The notes under the pieces: model-generated
The model's database searches: none
Told to the model about the DNA's origin: nothing
Seen by the model: only the letters and a program-made list of their open reading frames with translations
NCBI GenBank assembly: GCA_029204225.1
Contig: MU832030.1
Location: 26,732 to 90,731 of the forward strand
Source: Diphasiastrum complanatum
Taxonomy: Eukaryota > Streptophyta > Lycopodiopsida > Lycopodiales > Lycopodiaceae
DNA: 64,000 nucleotides
Direction of reading: 5' to 3'
Translations under genes and position numbers: made by a program
Part shown: in pieces, positions 20,001 to 28,967 of the stretch
Layout: each line of letters begins with the position of its first letter
Position numbering within the stretch: position 1 is the first letter of the stretch

Positions 20001-20369
20001 CGAGGACCGAACATTCTTTTATAAAAACAAAAATTCTAGCTAAAATAACTGAGTTCAATAAACAAGCAAGTGGCTAAAATACTTGCAAAAGGACTCGGCA
20101 AAATAAATTTATCATTTTTTTACTACTTGTGAGTTCGAAGAAAAATAGATTAGTCATTAAGAGGTATAATTGGCTACTTGGTTGGTACTTGTATATCAGC
20201 ATTGTTTACAGGTGCTTACGATTCCTTTAGTGGACATTGAACCTAGTGAGGCCATCAATAGGAGCCTAATAGCTAGTGGTTAGGGCAATCTCTATTTTCA
20301 TATAATCATTTTTCACTCTTAACTAATAAAGTCTGGGATATATTTTGCGACCTCTCCTTTTTTGCTATG

Positions 20370-20373
<4 letters not shown>

Positions 20374-20456
<83 letters not shown>
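20374..20456. repeat. (GT)n microsatellite
   Basis: A pure GT dinucleotide run of about 83 bp. It is the only long GT/CA array besides the short CA tail at 38791-38808. Confidence 0.95.
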
Positions 20457-20458
<2 letters not shown>

Positions 20459-20656
20459 CTATGTTGTCGTGCAAGGTTGCTTGAGTGACATTGTAAGGCA
20501 ATATACTAGGACCTTCACTTGACACATCCAACTTGAAGGCAAAGTAATGCCAAACTTCATACTAAATGGCTTTGCACAAATGCACATTCATTTACATATT
20601 GACATAAAATGCCAATGACATTTGGAATTCATTCACAAGAGGGAGAACGACCAATG

Positions 20657-22623
20657 CTAATCAAACTCATCAAAAAATTGAAACGTTGCTTGAATACTTG
20701 ATTTCAAAAAATTCAATGAGGCAAATGGATCAACCGCATGATGCTCTCTTTGTGCTTTTTGTTCTTCTAGCATGGACTTCAAGGGAGACAACGCAGCAAG
20801 CTTGATTTGACCAGAAGGCATATTGAGCAAAAATTGTATTCCTTCAACAGGTAACCATAAAACTGAATTTGAAAATTGTTTGCCCCATAGCAACGTGATG
20901 CCAGTCTCATTGCATTTGATTTTGAACTGATGTTGAAAGCTAATATCATTAGTAGTAGCAACACAATGATTTGTTTCATTGGACGCCTTAATGTATTCAC
21001 GAAAATCAAATGTGTGCCTAATTAACAACACATTTGGCTTTGGCAAGTATGATTCTTCAACAATGCTCTGAAGCACTAGTAAAGAAAATGCCTTCTTGCG
21101 TCTTGGTCTTTTGGAAAAAAAAACTAAACATCTGATCAATTTGATCATGGGTGTGATCCACCAATTTGATCATGGGTGTGACCTACCAACAAAAATACTA
21201 TTTTTATTTTTTTGAAAAAAAAAATTCTACCAACATCGATAAGTAAGCCAGTACAATTTGATTTTCATTTTCCCTAGCAGTCTTGTCAAGTTGCAAATAC
21301 AATATTTCTGGAAGATTATCACCAAATTCGCAAATTATCTTTTGTACAATGGTTATGGTCAAATCTGGATCGTTTCGAACATTGGGCAGCAAAAAAATAA
21401 ATTTTTTAAAGTATTGAAAGTAAATTAATTTTTACCTTTCTCATCATTGGTCTTTGCTAGTTGTTTGGCAGATTTTAACAACTCGCATGTCGAACAAACT
21501 GTCATTTGCAATTTTTTACAAATCTTCACCAAACCAAAATCTCTCTTCCAAAGTCTAAGAAAATATGAGTAACTTAAATAGGCAACATTTTTTGTCTTAG
21601 CGAACTCCTTGTACGTCAAATATATCTCCAATTTTGTAAAATTATCTGGCAAGTGAAAATATATTGAAATGGGTAATTTCTCTCCATGCACATCCACAAA
21701 ATGCTTTAGCCAAGCCATAGCATTCAAAGCATCCAGAGACACGGTTCTACCCTACAATGATCCTTGCAATGTTGGATCTTTTTGAAGTTGTGCGTGCATT
21801 CTTTGAAGATGTGAATTTTCAATTGCATGAACAGCTTTGTAGGCTTTTCGACAAACCTCCGTTGTATTTAAGAAATATGCATACGAGTTTTTGTCAGGTC
21901 TCATTGTGGCACACAAATAGTAATTCTTTTCATCTTTACTTTGCAAAAAAAACTTGGACCACAATTCCTCGATCTCTTTGTTATTTAATTTTTGTAAGCA
22001 AGAGGCTGAACAACAAGTAATGGACCGTACCTTCCGAATCTCGTGTCTTGTAATCAATTGTTTTTGACATTTTGTCAAAATAGGTGAAGATTTCAAGTCT
22101 CTCTTGTATCTTTCCTTTCTTTTGAAATCAAATTTGTAAATTGACTCCGTGGCACTTGTAGTTGCTCGAATAGGTTGAGAAGGTGTGGGAATGTCTGTCT
22201 GAACATCAGGATGTTGTTGATTTGCCTCAACTGGTTCTGCAGTGCCAGAAGAATAAGGATTTTCAATAATATAGCTCTTTTAGATTTGACCGGATTGGAG
22301 ATTTGAGAAATGGACCTTCTTCAAATATGTGAAAAACTTGCATGTCGAGGATCATTTGATTGACGGGGATCTATAGATTTACTTGAATCCGTGACTGAGT
22401 GAATTGAATCATGTGAATCATCACTCACTAACTCTTTTGATTGGTCAAAACAATATTGCAATGTTGTTTCTCTAATATCTGAATCAGAAGACGAAGAACT
22501 TGAATTTGTAACAAGTTGTGTCAAAGGAGTCATTTCTTGAAAAGTTGTTAGATGGGAAATTTCATATGATGTTGTTGACGTGGAAACAGAAAGGGTAATA
22601 GGACAAGAACCCGAAGGAGTGGC
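20657..22623 (-). pseudogene. DDE transposase body (QLD...HTHDQID family), 3' portion of split gene
   Basis: The minus-strand pieces are: 22623-22321, a Ser/Thr-rich N-terminal part; 22096-21752 (TCCSASCL, YLCATMR, VCRKAYKAVHAIENSHLQRM); an in-frame TAG; 21742-21425 (LPISIYFHLP, LWKRDFGLVKICKKLQ, CSTCELLKSAK); 21392-21204 (EILYLQLDKTARENENQI.LAYLSML); then VFLLVGHTHDQI near 21175; and 21148-20657 (HTFDFREYI, FKIKCNETGITLLW). QLD and HTHDQID are the core motifs of a transposase-derived family I associate with Pfam DUF7869; that name is from memory. A 25-bp tandem duplication at 21136-21185 and several stops disable it. The first exon lies beyond the retrotransposon, at 27459-27568. Confidence 0.7.
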
Positions 22624-22668
22624 TGTTAAAAATTGTAAAACATATCTATCATCTGTTGTTAATGTTTG
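22624..22668 (+). repeat. First 45 bp of LTR type B
   Basis: Identical to 26590-26633 (TGTTAAAAATTGTAAAACAT onward), then abruptly different. It is the stump of the original 5' LTR. Confidence 0.75.
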
Positions 22669-23484
22669 TGTGAAAAATGCAAAAAATAAACTTGGTAGAG
22701 GCCAAAAATCTTGTATATAGATAAACACACATGTGTGGAGCCTATTCCCACGTGTGAAAATAGTGTACTTGTCATGTACCATAATCATATAGGTTGTACA
22801 TATGATTTAATTCAAGTTCTAGTGGCTAAAAAGGCCAAAAACTAGTTTTCTAGACATATGACACATGGCATCAATCTATTGCTTGCATGAGCCACATCCT
22901 TTGGTTAGGTGTCACATCCCATGTGTAGAGGACAGCTCACATTTGTGGAATAAGCTGAAGTAGACGAATTTTGACTTCTAGAAAATTTTCAAGTAGATCT
23001 CCATATAGAAGGAAAATGGACCAAAAGTGCTCAAAATAGAAGGTTTTGTCAAGTGTCGGTTTTGCATGATGAATCATCATATGACAAAGCACCTTCACAC
23101 ATGTGGGATCAAAGGGATGATCAGCACTTATTGTATATATAGAGCCACATTTGGCCATAATCAGTGTGAGACACCAATCTTGGTTTTGGAAGCAATTTTG
23201 AGTGATTCTCTCCATTTGTCTACATTTGTTTTGATTGTTTTGAGGTTCTATCAATGTGTACTTGATTTTCAGGTTGGAGTCCATACTCAGACAATGTTTC
23301 ACATGTGTGAAACCAGAAAGTACACTTACCTTCAATTATTGTGTTCTTGTTAGGATTTTGTGTCTAGAATCGATCTAGATTGATCTTAATCTGAAGTAGA
23401 TTGATAGATCAAGTAATCTGACAACCAATCCCTCTTGAGGATCAGATTAAAATCCACTCTTGGTCCTTTTTGTACTTTTTGCAC
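22669..23484 (+). repeat. LTR type A (5' LTR of an inner element)
   Basis: It starts TGTGAAAAATGC and ends CTTTTTGCACA next to a primer site. A TATA box (TGTATATATAG) lies near 23127. Several CACAYGTG boxes occur, among them the perfect palindrome TTCACATGTGTGAA at 23298-23311. No second copy was found in the window. Confidence 0.65.
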
Positions 23485-23485
23485 A

Positions 23486-23497
23486 TGGTATCAGAGC
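23486..23497 (+). other. Primer-binding site (initiator tRNA-Met)
   Basis: TGGTATCAGAGC, the standard plant Copia primer site, lies one base after LTR type A. Confidence 0.85.
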
Positions 23498-25406
23498 CTA
23501 GTACAAGAGGTGTTGTTGAAATTGATAGGGTTAATCCAAATCAAAGCCAAAATTAGCAGTTTTTTGTAAACTAGTCAAATTTTGTGTAGCGAGTTGGATT
23601 TGATAGATATTCTCAAAATTTTTGGACCAGAACTTGTTGTGGGCTGTAGGAACTCTTTTCACACATGTGAGGCCATACAGCTCCGGTTTTGGCTGAGAAA
23701 ATTCAAAAATTTGTACAATTTGACTCACACACCCAATTTGAGAGATTTTTGGTGCAAAATCAAGCATTTTCTATAGAGAATCTAATCCCTTGATTAGTTC
23801 TTGGATTAGATCAGCCAAAATATGGTAGACCGGCCCTCTAGTACTCAAGATTATTGGTCACGCCATGATTTAATTCCATGTCAAGGCCAGTTTGTGACTA
23901 ATTACCTTGAGAGGACCTAGACCCTCTAATTGAGACATTTGGAACATTGCATGTCTGTGTGACAGATATAGGCAGGAGGACTGCATGAAGAGGTGTGATC
24001 TATTATAGTTGACCTGCATGGAGATTGCATGGTTACATGCACATGACTCTACTCTCTATATAAGGAGGTGGGGATTCTCCCGTCGACATATGAGGTTAGG
24101 TTACCAGTTTCTCTCTTCTCCTTGAGTGCATGTTGAAGTTGAGAGAGATTTTGTCAAAAATCATAGATTAAGGAGTGATATACAAGGTGAGAGGATGAAA
24201 TCCATTGTATCATCACTCTAGATTTGTTCAAGAGTGATAGGTCAAGTTTAGAAGCATCAATTTGCTAGAAAACATCCTTAGATCTGTCCTCCAAGAGAAA
24301 CCTTTGAGAGTTTCTAGTGCATATAGAGCATCTATGAAAATCTTTTGTAGAATTTGACATAGATTGGCTTCAATTGAAAGTTCTAGAAAAGAGATTGAGA
24401 TCCAAGTCACATTATTCAATCCTACTCGATTTGTTTGAGTGTTTGTGAGGTTTGAAAAGAGTCATTAAGGTGTCTATGGCAAATGTTTAGAGAGAGATCC
24501 AATTTTCTAAGAGTTCCTTCCTTTGTAGAGGCCAAGATCTAGAAGCTCATTTTGTGTTGTTATTGGTGAGGAATTTGTCTTCTCCTATGTGATCAAATCT
24601 TTCTAAGTGGCATTAGCTCTTTGAAGCACAATATCTTAATGAGAAAAATCACAACTTTTGATTTTGAATTTCATTCCAAGTCTTAAAAGGTAGAGTAATT
24701 GGTGGAATCCAATAGGAGTGATTTCAATTTGTTGAGCGAAAATTGACATAGTATGTATGAAACTCAAATTAGTTCTATTCAACTTTCTTTGTGAGAGTGT
24801 GAGGGTCAATTTGTGATCCCATTTGATGTCTAGAATGAGGAGGAGTCCATATTTGAGTATTCATGTATGGTTGAGATCTTTGTGAATCTCTAGTTGTCTA
24901 ATTTTTAAGCTTTATGAAAAATTGGTGGTATAGTTTGTTTTCAAATCAAATCAAATTCATTCTAAATCTCAAGAGTGAGATTATTTGGGTCAAGAGTGAG
25001 TCCAAAAGAAGTGATTAAGTTTTATTTTCATGTGTTTGAAACAAAACCCATGTTTTGTTCAAGAATCTCAAGTGTTGAGAGAACTAGTCAGGTGAAAAAG
25101 AAAATCTAGGTGTCAAATCTTTTTCATATCCATTTCAACTTTCAAAAGAAAGAGTCATTGGTATTTGATGAGTCCAATAGGAGATTGGATCTGATTTTTT
25201 TAGTGATTTGATTCAAAGATTGTGTGCTTTTGTCTTAGTGATCAAAGCAAAGTTTCCAAGTGACTAGTCATTACTGTGAAGATTTATTCTTAGGTTTGTG
25301 AGCTAGATCTTTTGTAGATCCTTCTAGATTGTTGAAGATGTTCAAATCTAGTCTCTTGAAAGTCACAAATTACATTTGTAGAATCATATAACAGGTTTTT
25401 ATTCAC
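23498..25406 (+). other. Long non-coding leader of the chimeric retrotransposon
   Basis: No coding frame is supported across this 1.9 kb. A TATA-like CTCTATATAAGG is at 24053-24064. The rest is A/T-rich, with many short repeats of phrases such as caagagtga and tctagatt. Confidence 0.5.
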
Positions 25407-26480
25407 ATGGCATCAAAAGGTAGCATCCTATTGAAGGAAAGAAAGGATCCTGAGTGCAACCTTTGTGGCAAGGGAGGATATTTTTTCTCAAGATGCTACA
25501 AAAAGAAGACCAATCCATCCAAGGAGAACCAAAGCAAGGGGGCCGAGGTGAAGGATGGAGCTTCAAGTTCAAAATGCAAATACAAGAAGGACAAGTCCAA
25601 GGAAAGGTGTTTCCTTTGTGGAAAGGTGAATGAGGCTTGGAGTCTCACAAGGACTTGCAATATTTGTCTTCAAGAGTCCATCACAACACATGTCAAATCT
25701 TTTGAATTTTTTCATTTGGAAGTGCATTGTTTGGTTCAAGATACAAAGATAGATGTCACTTTCATGAAAGTAACTTGGATTTATTTTATGTCCTTGGAAA
25801 GTATTTTGCTTGGAATTTTGGACAAGTTCAAACTTATTGTCATTATCCAAGAGAAATCAATCAAGAATAAAGAGCAATCACAAAATGAAAATAGTTTCAT
25901 TTATGCTCTCATGTCAACTTATGAAGAACCATTTTGCTTTGAAGAGATTATGTTTCCAAAACATCTAGAAAGCAAGATGTTGTACCATCATTTGTATGCT
26001 CTTAAATTGAGTAAGATCAAGTATGAGTTTAGTACTCATAGTTTGAAAAAAGAAGTTTTTTCATGTATTGAGGAGTATTGTAAACTTCTTGTGAGGTTAA
26101 GTGAAGCATCCACTGAGGACACTTACACCCTCAAGAAAGTATTTAGCCTTAATTTGATCAAGTTTGAGTATGGTTTCAAGATTAGATCCATTTTGGATAG
26201 AGTTCATATTTTTTGGACTAATGAAGCTAGTATGCTTAATCCTGAATATTGCTCATGGTACAATCTTGATCTGTATGATCTTTGTGGTCATGATGAGGCA
26301 TGGAAGCCTCAATTTTTTCAGTCTTTCTTGCAGCCAACTTCATGCATGTGGACTTTGCATACCCAGGATCGACATCAAACATGCAGGAGGTACATTGGCA
26401 TAGTAGTAGGTTGGGGGAATATTTTTCAAAGGTATTTGGAAAAGATTTCTATCAAAGGGAACTTATCATGGATTTGGTAA
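25407..26480 (+). CDS. Gag-like protein with degenerate zinc knuckles, 357 residues
   Basis: The ATG at 25407 opens a clean frame. Residues 18-31 (CNLCGKGGYFFSRC) are a CX2CX4HX4C zinc knuckle with His changed to Tyr. A second cysteine pair (CFLCGK) near residue 68 is followed by TCNIC. A Lys-rich spacer separates them. The remaining 250 residues match nothing I recognise; they may be rotted polyprotein read in one frame or sequence captured by the element. In intact Copia elements the knuckle follows the capsid and binds RNA; here the capsid is missing. The frame ends about 110 bp before the polypurine tract of the 3' LTR. Confidence 0.55.
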   Translation: MASKGSILLKERKDPECNLCGKGGYFFSRCYKKKTNPSKENQSKGAEVKDGASSSKCKYKKDKSKERCFLCGKVNEAWSLTRTCNICLQESITTHVKSFEFFHLEVHCLVQDTKIDVTFMKVTWIYFMSLESILLGILDKFKLIVIIQEKSIKNKEQSQNENSFIYALMSTYEEPFCFEEIMFPKHLESKMLYHHLYALKLSKIKYEFSTHSLKKEVFSCIEEYCKLLVRLSEASTEDTYTLKKVFSLNLIKFEYGFKIRSILDRVHIFWTNEASMLNPEYCSWYNLDLYDLCGHDEAWKPQFFQSFLQPTSCMWTLHTQDRHQTCRRYIGIVVGWGNIFQRYLEKISIKGNLSWIW

Positions 26481-26589
26481 GCATACTGCTATGATGGATT
26501 CTTTGTTCATCTTCACTTCAAATGCAAAGCAAAGAATCCAAACTCAAAGGATCTTCACCAACATCAGAAAGATATATTTTAAGGAGGAG

Positions 26590-27458
26590 TGTTAAAAATT
26601 GTAAAACATATCTATCATCTGTTGTTAATGTTTGGGGGATCCTACCCATGTAAATATTTTGTACATATCCAAGGTATGTGAATTGAGCACATATCCTTGT
26701 AGAATAGGGCGAGTTTGGGTTAGGTAGATCAAATTCCAGTAACATGCATAAAGTCTAGTTGGTCTAGTATGATATGCAATAATGTTCACAATGTCTAGTT
26801 TGACATGCATATAGAGATTCACATGGAATTGGTCAATTATGACCTTGTAGAAACTCGAGCCACAATGAATGCATAATGTCCTAAGTTTCCATAGTGACAT
26901 GCAAAGCATGCAATCACTCTAATGGACACATGCATGTAGATTTGTACATGGCTAGTTGAGAAATTGCCATTTGGAGAAAGTAGGTAAAAGTTAGGTGCAA
27001 CCTATGCATGCTAGCAGTTAGGTGTCAAGTTAATAGTTGTTTGCACTTGAATAGGTGTAGGATGTGCATTGAATGCAAGGAGTACCACGAATTTTGGCTC
27101 TCCTATATATGTACATATCATTCTCATTCACAAAGTAATGAAGAACCAAAGTTTTGTAGCTATCTCATGCTTGGTTGGACCTAAACTTTTTTTTCTTGTT
27201 ATCTCTCTAGCTCTCTCTCTCTAACTCGTGTTGAGGCTAATGCGTATGCATTGTAATCTTGTACTTTTTAATCATTCTTTGATTCATTGCTATCATAGTC
27301 TATTGATTAGCATGCTAGATTGTGAATTAGCCATATCTTCTTAACTAGATCTTGTTGAACAATCTAGAATCAGGGTACTGTGCCAATCACAAAGCTTAAT
27401 CAAGATCAGTCACTCTTGTGGACATTCCCCACACGTGTGAATTCTGGAATTTTCAACA
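26590..27458 (+). repeat. LTR type B (3' LTR)
   Basis: It starts TGTTAAAAATTG after the purine tract aaggaggag and ends GGAATTTTCAACA, 869 bp, with an imperfect inverted repeat TGTTRAAAATT. A TATA-like CTATATATGTAC lies near 27103. A CACACGTGTG box lies at 27430-27439. GTGGC follows. Confidence 0.8.
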
Positions 27459-27568
27459 GTGGCTTCATAATAATACCTTTCATTAGGAATATCAGACGAG
27501 GACGACTCAGATGTGGCTACGTACTAAATTACAACTACAGGAATAGAAGAAGAAGAACCACTTGCCAT
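27459..27568 (-). pseudogene. First exon of the DDE transposase gene (5' portion of split gene)
   Basis: ATG at 27568-27566, then MASGSSSSIPVV, an in-frame TAG, and VATSESSSSDIPNERYYYEA. The frame runs straight into the fragment at 22623 (TPSGSCPITL) when the LTR element and one copy of GTGGC are ignored, so the two pieces were one exon before the insertion. Confidence 0.65.
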
Positions 27569-28967
27569 GACAAAAATCTAAAAGAAAAAAAATTATTCCT
27601 ATGCTAAGCATAGACAAAAATAAAAATATGAACGTAAAATTTTACAACAAACCAAATTTTTTTCTTATCCTATGCTAGTCATAGAAAAAGTTAAATAGGC
27701 TATGCTAACACTAATACAACTAGACACTGAAATTCGCAAAGAGCACATTTAACCTGAAATCAACAATAACAATGATAATTTCCACATGCAAAATACTTCT
27801 CTTGAATAATAAACTGTTAGGGTTAGGGTTTCATTCTAAAAGCAGGGCTAGAGTTGGCAAACTTGACATGTTGCCGGTTAGGGTTGAAACACATGACACG
27901 TTGGTAAACCGTAAGGATTGGTGCTAGTACCGATATTTTGTCAAAAAGGGGTCCCATTAAAGTCCGGCGGTCAACTTTTTCTATTTAAGGACCCACAGAG
28001 AAGAACAAGGCACTTCATTTGCGATTTTGCATTAAAGGTTGTCGTCAAAGCAATCTATGCGTTCATTCGACAATCTTCTATAATCTCGTGCATAGCTTTC
28101 AGCGATCCTTTTCTAATTAAGATGACATTTCTAATTTTTTTTCTTTTTCAAAGTTTTTCTTTATGCTCAGCATAGTATTACAAACATTTAGTTTATTTAA
28201 ATAGTTAAAGATCTTATGCTTGGCATAGCGTAGATCGGCACTTTGACGATAATCTGAAGAGAAAAGTTTACTTTCTTTTATTTTGCGATTATTGGCTATG
28301 CTCAGCATAGGAACCTTGATTTCTCTCGTCAGAGCCTTATGATGAGCATAACATCTTCTCTTTCTTTAAGAGCTAATGTTATGCTCAACATAAGATATTA
28401 TCATCATCTCTCCTGGCTTCTATACTGAGCATAACATTTCTACTCACTCCACGCGTTTATATTATGCTGAGCATAAGATCTCCTCATCTGCTCACTCACA
28501 TTCTATGTTGAGCGAGCGAGCGAGCGGATGAGGATATCTTATGCTCAACATAACATAAACGCGTTGAGTGAGTAGGAATATTATGCTCAACATAGAATTC
28601 GAGAGAGAGGATGATAATATCTTATGTTGAGAATAACATTAGCTCTTAAAGAAAGAGAAGATGTTACGCTAAACATAAGACTCGGACTAGAGAAAGCAAG
28701 GTTCCTATGCTGAGCATAGCCAGTAGTTGAAAAATAAAAGAACTTCCTATTATTAACATTGAAGATACTTATTATTTTTGGCTTAGATACAAAAATTGAA
28801 AACCTCCAAAATCTACACAAAAATGTAGGTTTCTAATCATATTTATTGTTAAAATCTTAAGAAACAAACTTGAATCTCACTAGATTTGTTTGGTTAAATT
28901 GTACTAAAATGGCAATAATAATTGTATTTGTGCAGACTTTTAGATCGGTAACTTTGCAAAATTAAGG
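27569..28967. promoter_or_regulatory. Divergent intergenic region rich in TATGCTNAGCATA palindromes
   Basis: Copies or near copies of the palindrome occur at 27599, 27670, 28161, 28213, 28296, 28337, 28379, 28420, 28462, 28502, 28539, 28581, 28622, 28664 and 28705. A TATA-like CTATTTAAGG lies near 27981. Telomere-like (TTAGGG)2 near 27829 and 27875 is too short to matter. The region separates the transposase start from the methyltransferase-like gene. Confidence 0.65.
28262..28748. repeat. Long inverted repeat (hairpin) of about 240-bp arms
   Basis: The left arm (28262-28505) and right arm (28506-28748) are imperfect reverse complements. For example, GGCTATGCTCAGCATAGGAA at 28294 pairs with the same block inverted near 28717, and TTAAGAGCTAATGTTATGCT near 28367 pairs with its complement near 28645. 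The loop lies around CGAGCGAGCGAG at 28511-28524. As RNA it would form a long, imperfect stem of small-RNA-precursor type. Confidence 0.8.

Larger units (their letters stand above)
18094..20300 (+). mobile_element. Highly decayed Copia retrotransposon
   Basis: A primer-site-like ATATCAAAGCTT (plant Copia PBS TGGTATCAGAGC) occurs near 18450, so 18.1-18.45 kb is probably an old LTR. 18680-18973 retains gag homology (VWDVVEGTNTKPLVD, W.QKDGKALALIAL, SLVSHISLAKTSKEAW) with frameshifts. 19795-20000 retains the RNase H (YCDVDWSSDIEKKK, WGSKKQSKIALSSIKVEY). The pol genes between are missing or unreadable. Orientation is plus. Confidence 0.6.
22624..27458 (+). mobile_element. Chimeric LTR retrotransposon without recognisable pol
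   Basis: The insertion is exact: GTGGC precedes the TGTTAAAAATTG start at 22624 and GTGGC follows the TTTTCAACA end at 27458, a 5-bp target duplication. The right LTR (26590-27458) and the left end share only their first 44-45 bp. After 22668 the left side is a different LTR (TGTGAAAAATGC...TTTTTGCACA, 22669-23484) followed by a tRNA-Met primer site. This suggests that a second LTR element entered the left LTR and a deletion then fused the two interiors. A gag-like frame is present; no integrase or RT is found, so it is non-autonomous. Confidence 0.75.

Noticed and set aside
20319-20531. Thr/His-repeat frame
   Set aside because: It is a translation of the (GT)n array.
27829-27886. Telomere-like TTAGGG repeats
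   Set aside because: Only two adjacent units and one separate one; not an interstitial telomere array.
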